NCBI GenBank assembly: GCA_933207985.1
Contig: OW240915.1
Location: 265,875,360-265,939,359, forward strand
Reading direction: 5' to 3'
Source: Pelobates cultripes
Taxonomy: Eukaryota; Chordata; Amphibia; Anura; Pelobatidae
Length of the DNA stretch: 64,000 nt
Shown: one piece after another, positions 43,553-55,584 of the stretch
Position numbering within the stretch: the first letter of the stretch is position 1
How the letters are laid out: each line of letters opens with the position of its first letter
Notes under the pieces: generated by a model
What the model was told of the DNA's origin: nothing
Databases searched by the model: none
The model's input: only the letters and a program-made list of their open reading frames with translations
Program-made: the position numbers and the translations under genes

Positions 43553-43806
43553 TCATACATACTGTATAGATGTGGACAATTCATGGCTATCAGGACAAAA
43601 AACTATCATGTCATCCTGTTGAGCTAACAGTCATAAAAAGCTTAGTGTACTGTAATACAAGTCAAAGTGGAAAACAAAAAAGAAATGCCTAAATCTAGAG
43701 TTAAAATTAGCTTGAAGATATTAAGAAATCACTGTGAGAGTGTAGTAGTAGTAATTCATTTCATAGAATGTAGTTTATTTTAAAAAAAAGTTACAAAATA
43801 AAATAC

Positions 43807-43890
43807 CATGTTCAGAATGCAGAGCTTCATGAATGGCGGCATCTATAGCATCTACCAAGTTTAGGTCTTCAGGAGTATCTTCAATGGCAT
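43807..43890 (-). CDS. asph: asph acidic exon family member 5, 84 nt
   Basis: Acceptor TTTTTCCCCCATCAG, donor GTATTTTAT, phase 1-1. Encodes 28 residues including EDTPEDLNLVDAIDAA and ending AIHEALHSEH(G). That end is close to the human LLHEMVHAEHVEG segment, so this is the best-preserved counterpart of that human exon. Confidence 0.9.
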
Positions 43891-44738
43891 CTGATGGGGG
43901 AAAAACAATTAAATGGAATAATGAAAAAATAGCTGTGGAAGTGACAAAACAGTGATTTGCATTGACTATATTCCATGAAAAATCTACATTTGTTATAAGG
44001 TAAAAAATATGTTAATATGTTAATATGTTTTTTTTTTTAAAATTAACTAAAAGTAGAAATTGGAAGTCAAAATAAGAACTATCAAGATATTCTGTAGTGA
44101 TCATTCAATAGATGTTTTATGAGAGGGTGGAAACAACAAAAACACTGCCATTGACCCATCGCCATTGCTTTCTATTAACAAAAGAAACCAAACGGGAAAT
44201 TTAGTTACTCATCGTTTACCTTCACTTATTTTTTTATTTTATTTTTAGGGTAAAAACTAGTCAATACAACAACTCTTCCCCGCTGTTTTGATGCACATTT
44301 CTAGTGGTTATGAATAACATGTAAATTGTAACAAGACTGAGTGGAAGAGGTTAGCTCCTAGGCAACTCAATGAAAATATGATTTACAGACATTTTGGTTT
44401 TATTATACCAACTTTATAAGGGTTGTTCACTAAAGTTACAATATTTGAGAAATCAAAGTAAATATCAAAAGGCAAATATAACCAAAATGGAAAATGTTTC
44501 CTATTCAGCTATGCTTCCAGGTTGATTAACTTGGTCTTAAAATTTAAATTAGCTTTTAGTGAATAACCCTGTATATCTTATTTTAAATACATACAAGCCT
44601 TGTTCTTTATGTAAAATGTGACAAATGGTATCAATATTTGCAGTTTTCATGTACTTGATTTACAATTGGGTACAAATGTGTACACACACATACACACCTA
44701 GACACAAGTACACAACACACACACACACGTTTTTATAC
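43891..44738. other. Intron without recognised content
   Basis: AT-rich, CA run at 44714-44728. No exon recognised. Confidence 0.4.
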
Positions 44739-44807
44739 CATATTCAGCAGTTTCATCTTCAACTTTGTCATCAAACGCGTCTTCTAGGTTAAAGTCTTCT
44801 GGCTCAC
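44739..44807 (-). CDS. asph: asph acidic exon family member 4, 69 nt
   Basis: Acceptor AAATTTAG, donor GTATAAAAAC, phase 1-1. Encodes 23 residues with EPEDFNLEDAFDDK and ends ETAEY(G); 11 acidic residues. EDFNLEDAF parallels EDLNLVDAI of the exon at 43807. Confidence 0.87.
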
Positions 44808-44920
44808 CTAAATTTAAATGGTGGTGGTGAGGGTAGTTATAAAAACACAATTATTAAAACACAATTTTATTAATGTGTAAAATAAGAAAAATTTGATTAT
44901 AACAAATACATATGCCATAC

Positions 44921-44989
44921 CATGCTGAGTTTGTGTTGCTTCGTGGACTATGTCCTCTGCTGCATCTGCAAGGTATTGGTCATCTATGT
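44921..44989 (-). CDS. asph: asph acidic exon family member 3, 69 nt
   Basis: Acceptor TTTTCTCAAG, donor GTATGGCATA, phase 1-1. Encodes DIDDQYLADAAED, IVHEATQTQH(G). It combines the DQ.LADA start of the 47-kb exons with the VHEA..QH(G) end of the 43.8-kb exon. Only 113 nt of intron separate it from the next exon. Confidence 0.88.
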
Positions 44990-45485
44990 CTTGAGAAAAC
45001 AAAATAACAATGAATACACACACACACTCTCTCTCTATGGCTATATTATATTTTTACACTTGAAGGTGCTACAGTAGAAATATACATTACAGGTTTGGTT
45101 TTATCATTCTGAATAACAGCTCTGTGAAGTTTATATTTATGTAAAAAATGAAAATGTGGATAATAAATTTAGCAGACTTATAAACCCATCAATTGTCAAA
45201 TGAAAGTAGGCAAATTGCACAGAATCATAGGATTATGTGGGATCATTAGTAAGTACAAAAGTAAAATTAATGAAAACAAACAATGCGGGGTTTATATGGC
45301 TAATTTTGCAGGAAGTGAATTGCCTTTCAAACAAACTCTCAGATTCCTGTGGCCCATGTAAGAATCACTGTTTATAAAAACACTTTTGCTCATTTTATTT
45401 TCATTCTATTAAAATTGCAGCCCTTTTATTAACCCATTAAGGCAATATGACACATCCTACTTATTATAATGAATAACCTTTAGAA

Positions 45486-46223
45486 CAGACCTGCACAACA
45501 TACGGCTCACCAAAGGATTTTGAGTGGCACACACACACTAAGGAGCATCGGGTGGCCCATGTACTTAAAGCCACCTGGTGGGGCACAGTTGGGACACTGT
45601 GGCCCTTTAACAGCATGACTACGCCACTTGCTTATTGGCAGCCTGGGCAAAAATGATAGATGGTCACTTCCTTCTAGAGAAAATTGAGCCGCATGGGAAG
45701 GGGGAGGAGGCGGGCGCGAACTGTGAGAGAGACAGAAGGACAGAGCAGAGGAACAGAGCAAGCCCCTAACTTCTAACAACCTCAGCCTGCAGACTGGACG
45801 CCAGGAAAGCCACCCTCCAGCATCCAAAAGGTTGGAAGAAAGAGGGTGGCTATAAGAGTGTATATTTTGACCTGCATGTATGTCTGTCTGTCAGAGTGTG
45901 TGTGTCAGTGCGTCTGTCAGTCCATCTGTATGTCTGTGTGTGCGTGTCTATCTTTGTCAATGCATCTGTATGTCTTTGTGTGTGCGTGTCTATCTTTGTC
46001 AATGCATCTGTATGTCTTTGTGTGTGCGTGTCTATCTTTGTCAATGCATCTGTATGTCTTTGTGTGTGCGTCTATGTCTATCAGTGTATGTATATCTGTA
46101 TTTTTATATGTAATTTAACACCTTTACTTAAAAAGTGAGGCGCTAAAACCCTATCTGCGGGCCGCAGAAGTTTAGCCTATTTTTAATTTTGGCCCCCACC
46201 TACTGCCAAGTTGTGCAGTTTTG
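45486..46223. mobile_element. hAT-type element with internal 42-bp tandem repeats
   Basis: Ends CAGACCTGCACAAC and GTTGTGCAGTTTTG; flanks CTTTAGAA (45478-45485) and CCTTAGAA (46224-46231), an 8-bp duplication with one mismatch. Inner GCGGGCCGCAGA near the right end. Contains the 42-bp repeat at 45900-46080. Frames across it are artefacts. Confidence 0.76.
45900..46080. repeat. 42-bp tandem repeat
   Basis: Three near-identical units starting TTTGTCAATGCATCTGTATG at 45953, 45995 and 46037, with degenerate GTCTGTCAGT-like units upstream. 42 bp equals 14 codons, which explains the open frames. Confidence 0.85.
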
Positions 46224-46231
46224 CCTTAGAA

Positions 46232-47051
46232 GCATTAAATTTAAACACTGGGAAAACATATTGCTGAATGTCTACAATTGGTCACTGTACTGGGTGTTGA
46301 AAACCAAGGTTGGAGCCAGATAGTGTCTTTTTGTTTTGGCCGAAAACTCTCAATACACTTGACCTAAGAATTTGGCACGACAGAGATTTGTTTTAGTTGG
46401 GTTCAGCCTTTTATGTAGCTTTACAGATCAAAGACTGGTGTTTTTGATGATCTACTGCATGAACTACTTTAAAAAGTTGCACATTTGTGTCTGGCAATTT
46501 GTAGTTTTCTTTGTATTCAACTAACAGGCATTTATACTGCTGTCAACTCATACAATGTCATACAGAAAACCTGCAGTTTAACCCTGCAACCCTACAAACA
46601 CCTTATGTTTGAAGACATATTTACATATGATATAAAATTATTTATTAATCATTATGTTGGACTTTTTTTATTTTTCTAATAGCGCAGTGACCAGAGGAAT
46701 TGGGGAGGTGGTGGAAGTTGGAGCCGCATGACTATTTCTGAAAACCCAGAGATATGGTTTTAGCAACTTTTTATTATTAGCCGCAGTCGCTTCAAAATAT
46801 GCAATTGGAGATATTTTTTTTCTCTCTCAATATTACAATTTGGATACTGATAGAACACCTCCAATAGCAGATGTTCCAATAATCCTGTCTCTCTTACACT
46901 ACTCTCAGTAATATAATTATATAGCAAACACTGTAGGATGGAAGGGGGCATATACTATTGGCTGAAGGCCCTGGCTCCACTGAGCAAAGCACCTGGAAGA
47001 AACAAAGGTAAAGATACAAGTTAGAAAGTAGAATGAGAAGAACCATCATAC
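46232..47051. other. Intron without recognised content
   Basis: No exon or repeat end recognised. Confidence 0.4.
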
Positions 47052-47114
47052 CATCTGCATGCACTGCTTCATCTTCATCGAGAGCATCTGCTAGATCTTG
47101 ATCAGTTATATAAT
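47052..47114 (-). CDS. asph: asph acidic exon family member 2, 63 nt
   Basis: Acceptor TTTTGATTCCAG, donor GTATGATGG, phase 1-1. Encodes (D)YITDQDLADALDEDEAVH, then AD(G). Nearly identical at the start to the exon 405 bp upstream (47457), at both protein and DNA level. Confidence 0.9.
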
Positions 47115-47456
47115 CTGGAATCAAAATACAAATAGGGAAAATAAAATTAAATATCATGATCAACCACTAGGGTTAGTTATCTCTGCTACATGAGAATACA
47201 GAGAAGGGTCTTTATTTGGCCTATTCACACCAGATTAGAGCAGCACAAATCAAATGTAAAACTGGGTCAAAACACTAGGGGGATAAAAAAAAAAAAACCA
47301 TGTGAAGAGTAACTATGGCCAGTTAATTTGCTTGGCATAATCTCTAATTAGCACGGAATTTAGTTTTTAGCAATGCAGACAAAGTCATACCACATATTCA
47401 ACAAAGAAAAGGGATTGAACAAGACTATATTATATATTGTACACACAAATTCATAC

Positions 47457-47519
47457 CATGTGTATGTTCAGATTCATCTTCTTTCAGAGCATCTTCAAGA
47501 TCTTGATCACTTATATAAC
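47457..47519 (-). CDS. asph: asph acidic exon family member 1, 63 nt
   Basis: Acceptor ATGTATCCAG, donor GTATGAATTT, phase 1-1. Encodes (G)YISDQDLEDALKEDESEH, then TH(G). A recent tandem duplicate of the 47052 exon, judging by shared codons over TATATAA.TGATCAAGATCT. Confidence 0.9.
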
Positions 47520-48958
47520 CTGGATACATAAAAAAATATATTTATTAAAAAGGAAATTTGATACATGCAATTTAGAAATAATGCTTCAGACATATAGTTT
47601 GCATGCAGAGAATGTAATGACAAAGTAACAAGGGGGAAGGCAAGAGGCAATTTACATGGTGAATATGTGTGATTGTTGCAAGTGACATAATGTAATCCCC
47701 CTTCCTCCCTAACTGTGTGTGTGGAATTACTGCTTTGCCCACACACAATGTTGGAGGAGAGTGACAAATTATGTCACTCACCTCATACCTTACCCCAGGT
47801 TACTTTATCATTACATCCCCCTAGTGTTTACTCAAATTCATTTTTTAATTGCTCTATTATAACGGTACATAATCATTAATATTCCCCATTTTCCCTCTTC
47901 TTCACTGTGTATTTTTTCTTGGCACTGCACCAGGATAGAGTAAACAGCAGAAGCATTAAAGGGATACAATAGACATAAAAAAAAACAATGATAGCTTAAT
48001 TAACTGATTTTAGAGTATTAGATTATGCCCCTGCAGTCTCTCTGCTCAATTATCTGCCACTTAGGATTTAAATCACTTTGTTTATACAGCCATAGCCACA
48101 CCTCCCCTGCCTGTGACCGACACAGCCTGAATGAAAAAAATAGTGTTACTTCAATCGGATGTTAACTTACGTTAGAAGTTTTAATTTCCTTCTCTGTAAA
48201 TTAAATACACAGTAGTGTCAAAGGAGCTATCAATAGAGCATTGGGATAAGAAGTTCTAGATTAAACAGACTGGACCTAAAATATCTAAATTCTTTTACAG
48301 GAAGTGTTTAAGAAGGCTGTGCAAGTTTCATGCAGGGAGGAATGACTAGGGCTGTACAAACAAAGAAATTTTTACTTCTAAATGGCAGCATATTCAGCAA
48401 GACTACAGGGGCATGATCTATACCCCAAAACTGCTAGATTAAGTTAAAATTGTTTTGGTACTTTTAAATGCCAGGGATGAGTATCAGTGTGAGGATTAAT
48501 AACTCGCTGTTACAGTCAGGGAGGAGTGGGCATTGTATATTGAGATCGCTGTAAAGCAGCAAAAGTGAGTAGGAGATCCAAGTTACCTTGCAGGCTAGAT
48601 ACAAACCAAATGCAGCCAAGAAAAGGACCAGCTGTGTGTATATAGACCCACCCTGGTTCCACTGCTTCCTCTTTTCTTGTAACTATAAGCAGGATTACAT
48701 TGCAATTTAACCCTGCAAAGCTCTGCATAATTCAAATCAATGGCTGCACAAACAAATCCGAATCACCTCTGCCTTATCTGTAATTTAAAACAGATTATTC
48801 AGGAATTAGTCTGTAAGGGGCCAAATGAAACTAGCAGCTGCTAGATGCATTATAAGCCACAGCACACTCCTGGAACCTCTGGAAAAGGAGCCTATTTCCA
48901 AGAACTACTCTGCTGACAAACTTGCTAAAGGGACATTAGGCACCGTAATTACTAAAGA
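47520..48958. other. Intron with a partial MITE end
   Basis: A TTAAAGGGATACAATAGACA MITE-like start at 47957, and a partial TAAAGGGACATTAGGCACCG at 48925. Otherwise unassigned. No further acidic exon found. Confidence 0.4.
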
Positions 48959-49457
48959 TTAAAGGGAGACTGTAGGCATCAAGACCACTTCAGCTCATTG
49001 AAGTGGTCTGGTGCAAACTCCCATCACCCTTAACATGTAATTATTGCAGTTTTTATAAACTGCAATAATTACCTGCTAGGGTTAACTCCTCCTCTACCGG
49101 CTGTCTACCAGGCAGCCACTAGAGGGACTTTTGGTCGTCTAAACGATGCTGGACGTTTTCACACTATGCATGAGGACTTCCATCGTCACAGGAATTCCCA
49201 TAGGAAAGCCTTTTATAATACTTTCCTATGGGGAAATCCTAATGCAAGCGCGACCATTGCCGCGCATGCACATTAGGTCTCCCCTGCCGCTAGACATTGG
49301 CAGGGGAGGAGCATGGACGGAGCTGAGCCAGTGCCAAGGGACATCGGCTCTGGACACAGGTAAGTGACAGAAGGGATTATTAACCCCTTCTGCACCATAG
49401 GGGGGCCTTGGCAAAGGGGTAAGAGTTTGTTTTCCTGGCACTATAGTTTTCCTTTAA
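48959..49457. mobile_element. TTAA multi-hairpin MITE, 499 bp
   Basis: TTAA at both ends: TTAAAGGGAGACTGTAGGCA and GGCACTATAGTTTTCCTTTAA. Modules: CAAGACCACTTC/GAAGTGGTCTGG, GTAATTATTGCAG/CTGCAATAATTAC, GGCTGTCTA.../GCAGCCACTAGAGG. The middle has CATGCACATTAGGTCTCC, also found in the copy at 7455. Confidence 0.8.
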
Positions 49458-49979
49458 TGTAGTGGTTCTGATGCCTAAAGATTTTCCCTGCAGCATCTGC
49501 TATGCAAATACCAGTTCGGAGATATTTTGGTGTTTACAAGGCTTTCTAGGGACACCTTTAGTGGCTGCAATGCTCGCAGGAGCAATGACGGTCTGTCTCT
49601 TTGCGCTCAGCATGAAGACACCAACGCTCCCCATAGAGATGCATTGAGCCAATGCACCTCTATGTGGAGATGTTTAATTTGGTTTGCATTTTGCAGTAAT
49701 CCCTTTCAATTGCATTAGTGCAAGGGAAAAAATTTTTTTTAGGGTATTCCTGCATGTAATGTATGTCCTTAGGCTTTGGACAATTTTGAAGTGAGCTTTA
49801 CAAAGTGATTCAGCCAATCATGACTTTCCCTTTAAGTTTATATGGCTGTATTGTGCTTATCCTATAAAAATCCCACACATCAAAACTTAAGGACACAACA
49901 CATGTATCTGGGAGTTGTAGTTCAATTGTTGGCTTTCTACTATATTAAAAAAAATAACAATAAAGTTGATAGCTGTATT

Positions 49980-50906
49980 CAGTGGCGGAATTACAGAGGT
50001 CGCAGGCTCGCAGCTGCGACCAGGCCCGCCACTCCAGGGGGCCCGGCTGCCCCCTGCGACCGGGTGCCTGCCACCATGTGTTGTGGCCCTGGCCCGGGCT
50101 GCAAGTTCAGGGGCCCATGCCGTTAGGGCCACCCGATGGCAAAGTATTTGCAGCCCGACTGGGCCCCCTGTGATAAGATGAGAGCTGGGAGGAAGTGACT
50201 GCCCCAGTCACTCCTCCCAGCAATCACTGAGAGCCGCGCGGAAGGACAGAAGGGAGTTAGAGTGGGAACTCTGACTCCCATCAGCCTGAGCCACCACTGG
50301 ACCTCAGGGAAATCACCCTCCTGCACCTAAAAGGTAGGAAACAGGAGGGTGACTAATGTATTTGTGTGTGTATCTCTGTATGCGTGTTTGTTTCTGTCTC
50401 TATGTATGTCTGTTTGTGTGTGTGTGTGTGTTTGTGTATGTGTGTCACTGTATCTGTATGAGTGTCATTCTGTGTATTTGAGTGTTTGTGTATCTGCATG
50501 TATATATGTATCTTTGTGTTAGTTTGTGTGTCTGCATTTGCATGTGTATGTGTGTCCGTGTATGTCTCTGTACGAGTTATATGGTGTGTATCACACACAC
50601 ACTGCCACCCCCCTTCACTCTGCCACACTCACAATAACTCCACCAATCCGGTCACTAACCCATGCCATATTCACCCTATTACACTCCCCTTCTCTCGCAT
50701 GGTCACACTCTCTCAACGGTCACGCTCGCCCCCCCTTCACCCTGCCACACTCACCCTATCTCATTAACCGCTCCAAATTGGTCATACTCATCCCCCCAAC
50801 CGTGCCACATTAACCCTGTGGGGCGTAAATGAGACACATGGAGGGGCTAAGGGGTTGGGTGTAAGACATATGGGACGGACGGACATGGTTTCTAGTTACG
50901 CCTCTG
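49980..50906. mobile_element. hAT-like element with internal GT and C-rich arrays
   Basis: Ends CAGTGGCGGAATTAC and CTAGTTACGCCTCTG; flanks GCTGTATT and GTTGTACT (6 of 8 match). Left part GC-rich with GGTCGCAGG...GCAGCTGCGACC, shared with 18627-18984. Centre is a GT-rich microsatellite (about 50360-50580), then CCACACTCACCC-like units. Confidence 0.65.
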
Positions 50907-51424
50907 GTTGTACTACAGCTTCCACAGCTTTCCGTAGGGTGAAAGTAGGCTAGGGTGATGTTGTTAGCTTTGATAAAGGAATATTAAACATAAAAAAACG
51001 TAAATAAAAATTTTAAAAATGTGTGACTGTTTAACCATGGATTGGATACAGATTAAAATATTCAAATTCTAATCTCCTTTGTTAAACCAACATGAAACAC
51101 TGCTTCAGTAGGAACATCTGAAGGGTTTATAAAAAGATTAATGTAAGCAAAAAGCAATGAGCATAAATGCGAGTTCAATGTCTGAAATACGATTCAAGCC
51201 AACAGTAGTCATTCATTCTATTTCAGTATTTGTCAGACACCCAGTCATGCAGCGACTATGGGATTACAGAAATCTTACCATGGGTAATATTAAGCACTGT
51301 TAAATCCTTCCAGCTACAGTATAAAGACCTGTATAGATTTCCAGAGCTCAGAAATTTATATACAATAAATGCATTTACCATTCACACAGAAGGGTGAAAT
51401 TTAACTTTTTCTGATGCTTTTCTG
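50907..51424. other. Intron with one candidate micro-exon
   Basis: No repeat recognised. At 51279-51296 (minus) an 18-nt segment between AACAG and GTAAGATT would fit phase 1-1, but it is not acidic (see findings). Confidence 0.35.
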
Positions 51425-51427
51425 TGC

Positions 51428-51462
<35 letters not shown>
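51425..51462. repeat. GT/TA microsatellite
   Basis: GT run then TA run. Confidence 0.9.
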
Positions 51463-51463
<1 letters not shown>

Positions 51464-51807
51464 GATCTGGGCAAAATAAATCCATATATGTCATGCATGT
51501 GGCAGCATGTGTGGGGTTAGAGGGAATTACACTTCTGGGTAGCAACTATTACTATAAAATTCAGGAGAAAGGGCATGGCGGAACAGAGTGGTTATTTCTC
51601 CCCCCAAAATATTCCTCTGCTATATATGTATTTGGAAAGGGCCTGAAATAAGGACATTTACTGCCTGGGAAAATAACTCTAGTCTCGGACAGACCTTAAA
51701 ATGTTTTGCTGCTGCCTACAAATACACAAAACACAAGGTAGGCAGAAAAGGTGCAATGCAAACAGGCACCTTTATTCCTAAAATCACCCCCTGTCCTGGG
51801 CCTAAAC

Positions 51808-51977
51808 CAGGGGTTCCCAACCCAGTCCTCAAGTACCCCCTACCATTCCACGATTTAGGGATTACCCTGTTGTGTCTAAAGTGTATTCTTTTTTCTAAAA
51901 ACACCTTAGAAACAACTGGGTAATCCCTAAATCCTGGACTGGCAGGAGGTACATGAGGATTGGGTTGGGAACCACTT
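51808..51977. mobile_element. Short hAT MITE, 170 bp
   Basis: Ends CAGGGGTTCCCAACCC and GGGTTGGGAACCACTT, flanked by identical GCCTAAAC (51800-51807 and 51978-51985). Inner GATTTAGGGATTACC/GGTAATCCCTAAATC arms pair, so the whole element is a foldback. Confidence 0.83.
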
Positions 51978-51985
51978 GCCTAAAC

Positions 51986-52936
51986 TAAGCTGAGACTAGA
52001 TGTGCCTTTTTTTTTTTTTTTTTTCATGAGCAGCGATCTCTGACTGTTTTCATTGCAGTCACAGGTTGCTAATTAGCAAATGAACGGAGGGCTTTTGTGA
52101 ACTGGCAGGGTGAAAGGCAACCTTGCTAAGTTCCTTCCCCCCAGCAATTTCACCTGCTTATGATTGCCTCCTAAGCATTCAGTTCCCATGTTGCATTTCC
52201 TGTGAACCTCACAGTGATGCAGTTCACCATTGTGGTACTCAAATGACAAAAGATAGGGGTTTTGACATGGTCTTATATCATCTGCTCAGCAGCTAGTCTA
52301 TAAGAAAGCCTTCCTGAACAGTCTGCGGTCACATCCTTCCGAGACATAGTGAGAGGTCTCCTTTTCCCCTGTCGCCCATCTCACCTCTCACTCATTACCA
52401 GCAGCCAACCACCCTCTCCTCTTTAAGTTTTCTTATGCACCAACTGATTTATATCCTGACCATATGAAGCATTATCAAAATATGATTATGATACTCTTTT
52501 TTGATATGTTTTGATTGTATTAGACAGACTAATAGCGGAGGATCATGTTGGAGTGGGCTGTTGACTTACGCATTACTGAGGGGCAACCCTCCACCAGGTA
52601 GGCAGACTGCAAAGCGGGACGTAATTTTTTTAGACATCCCTCTTTCTCGTTCCATCTCCCCTCAAGGAGTGTACCATATAAAAGAGGTTTCAATACAGTA
52701 GTGCCATCAATTGACCAACCCCAAGTCACCTTTGAGGCGATATGATTGGACGCTGGTGGGTGTGCGGGACTAACACTTAAATGATTTTAGCAGTGGACAC
52801 ATTAACCTTGAAGAATGTACACATTAGCACAGAAATGCAGATCAGGGTTTTTTCCCCCACTCAGTAGCCCTGGGTTTTTTTTTTTTTCTTTCAATTGATG
52901 GGCACTTATTATTTTATAGTTTACTTCCACTAAAAT
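51986..52936. other. Intron without recognised content
   Basis: T runs at 52007-52024 and 52874-52888. No exon or transposon end recognised. Confidence 0.4.
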
Positions 52937-52944
52937 TCCTACGC

Positions 52945-53675
52945 CAGGGGTAGGCAACCATTTAGCAGCACTGTGCCGATATAGGATTGTGATGTCCCGT
53001 AGCGTGCCGGTCCTATTTTTTTTTTAATTTGAGGTGTGTATGCTGCTGTATTCTGCTTGTGTTATTTTTACTGTAATTGCTTTGTATCATTTTATTTGTG
53101 CGTATATGAGCTATTATATTGTATATGTTCATGAGTAGTTTATGGTATTGTGTATGATCCATATGAATGTGGGCTGTGCATGGGGGCACCTTGTGGAATT
53201 GTGTGTGTGGATGGATATGTCACATTGTGTGTGGGGGCTGTTTGGGGTATTGCATGTGAGAGGCTGCATGTGGGGTTGTGTGCATGTATGTGGATTGTTA
53301 GCGTGTTACGTTTTTGCAGATTGTGTATATGTTTGTGTTTGGGCTGTCCGTATTATTTGTATGAGGGGAGGGTTATTCTGCATTTCTGTGTATATCTAGC
53401 AGTGTGGGTGGCTTCCCTGGGTTCCAGTGGGGACCAGGCCAGCCACGTACAGGTCAAGGACAGAAGCTGTAACAACAACAACAACTGCGATTGCTCTAAT
53501 ACTGTGTGGATTCCCATTCACAAGTGCTGGAATGAAGTGCTCTGAGATCACTTCCTCTACGTGCTGCAATGCATAAAGTGAGGATTGTCCTTCACCACCT
53601 CTTTGTATTTGCAGATATCTGAAGCCTTGAGTGCCGTGCAAAGGCACCTCGAGTGCCGTAGGTTGCCTACCCCTG
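52945..53675. mobile_element. hAT (Charlie-like) element, 731 bp
   Basis: Perfect inverted ends CAGGGGTAGGCAACC and GGTTGCCTACCCCTG, and perfect 8-bp target duplication TCCTACGC (52937-52944, 53676-53683). The interior is GT-rich (53100-53350) with no transposase frame. Confidence 0.92.
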
Positions 53676-53683
53676 TCCTACGC

Positions 53684-54865
53684 AGTCAAAATTAGTATTT
53701 CATAAAGATTCTATCTTAGTGAAATAAAAAAAATTCAGGGAAAAAGGGGGCTAGGGGTGAAAGTGTTACATTTGATAGATTCCTGCACACTGCACTTAAA
53801 GTAGTCTTTTCCATACTTATTGGAGAGCTCACAATATTAGTGAAGGGAGTTCCTCAGGGTATTTCCTTCTTTTCTAGAATGGAGTAGAACCGGCCAAAAT
53901 AGGAGTATAGTGATAATGTGGCGTTCTCACTCTAGGTATGCTCATATCTTTTAATTAATCTTAATTATTTCTAATAAAAACCGTATTAACTTTAAAGCTA
54001 CATTGACAGAGTGAGTAGTACTCTGTATTTTGAGTTTAATCAGTCCAAACAGCATGCCTATAAAATAAGCATGTTCAGGTGAGCACAGCTTGTTATACAT
54101 AGACATACTCTAAATAATAGAGATAGAATCTAAAATTAACGAAAACCCCAAAGAGGTTTTTGCAAATTTTAATTTAAATACTGTAACATGAAAAGCGTTA
54201 AGCACCCAGCACAAATCAGGCTTAGGAAAAATTATATTTATTGCATAAATTGATACATTTTCAGATTCTCACGACAAGGGTTATTGGTCGTTTTGATGCT
54301 GTGTGATGGAAGTCAAGCCAGAATGTTGGGGTTATTAATAAAGATTGCCCTGCTTAAATTAGTGCCCCATGCAGGGCCAATCACTACAGAGCATGGAAAG
54401 CAGCCGAATGTGGGTCTAACAAAATTCTGATTGATTTATTTGGTAGCTTAGGACCTTTTAACCAATGTTAAACCTGCAGTTCCAAGTTTACTTTAAATTA
54501 TCATTCCCTGCTTCCACTACATCTGAACAGATCATGAAGCTCCCGCGTAGGAACTTCCGTTAGCTCTTAGCCAATGATGTAAGCCATGCTCCAGACTCTG
54601 TTGGATGAAGTAAATACGGAGCAGCATCTAGAGAATCCCAGGTTAAATGTCAAATCATTCTTAAACCGTTTTATTACTTACAGTGTGGCAATGTCAGGGC
54701 ACTCTTAACACAACAACCAGTACAGTCCTCTGTAGTGGTTATGGTACTCTGAGTGTTCCCTAAATCCTCAGAAGCACCGTGTAAATCAGCAGTTGCCACC
54801 AGTGTGTAAAAATAGCCCCTGACTTCTGAGACCACTTTCACACCACCTAGCCTAAATGATCACAT
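53684..54865. other. Intron with a diverged MITE trace
   Basis: About 54650-54770 resembles the right part of the MITE at 31562 (AACCAGTACAGTCC...GTAGTGGTTATGGTACT). Otherwise unassigned. Confidence 0.4.
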
Positions 54866-54944
54866 TTAACCCCTTAGGGACCAAAACTTTGGAGTAAAAG
54901 GGAATCATGACATGTCACACGTCATGTGTCCTTAATGGGGTTAA
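54866..54944. mobile_element. Very short TTAA MITE, 79 bp
   Basis: TTAACCCCTTAGGGACCAAA at the left and CCTTAATGGGGTTAA at the right. The ends resemble those of the 2.1-kb TTAA element at 56655, so this may be a deletion derivative. Inner ATGACATGTCACACGTCATG is palindromic. Confidence 0.7.
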
Positions 54945-55080
54945 AGGGTTAACCCAAAATCAGGAAAACATTAAAATGTATTAGGCTGTGATGTCACAGG
55001 ATGAACAAGTATGGACAATGTTGGTGTAAAGAGGTCTCAAGGCTATCGTATATAATGATAAGCGGGTCAAACAAGCCCCT

Positions 55081-55530
55081 GTGCATTTGAATGATACTGG
55101 GATTAAAAATGTATTTTTATCATTTCTGATAACATTCACTATAAAGGATATATGGAATATGAGAAATGTTTATAACGTCTCTAGGGCTGCACCGTTCCTG
55201 TGGAACCCCCTTCCCTTTTCAGTTAGATGCTCACCCAGTCTCCACTCCTTAAAAATTTTTATAAACTAACTTTTTCACAAAAGCATATCAATTAAACAGT
55301 GTGGGTTCAGTTTGGAACCATTAACGAAGTCTTCATTGAATTCTATTCTGCCAAGCTAATTCTCTAATACTTCCCTTTTGTGTCTCTTTACCCCACTCCC
55401 TCTAGCATGTAAGCTAATTGTGCAGGGTCTTCATCTCCTCTGTTTCTGTGCGTCAAAATTGTCTAGTTACAATGACATGTTTGTTAGTCCACCCATTGTA
55501 AAACTTGTTGGCGCTATATAAATAATATAA
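55081..55530 (+). mobile_element. 3' end of a CR1/L2-group LINE
   Basis: Weak coding tail ending ...AAPFLWNPLPFSVRCSPS and SLKIFIN-stop at 55269, a pattern typical of the end of CR1/L2/Rex RTs. The 3'UTR has CATGTAAGCTAATTGTGCAG and ends GTTGGCGCTATATAAATAAT with short ATA repeats. Confidence 0.75.
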
Positions 55531-55584
55531 TAACCGGACTAAAGAAGAAGTTTAAAACTTACAGAGTTATTTGAGACCGCTTAC

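Noticed and set aside
45507..46118. Frames on both strands over the 42-bp repeat
   Set aside because: Repeat unit length is a multiple of three, which keeps frames open by chance; the region is a hAT element.
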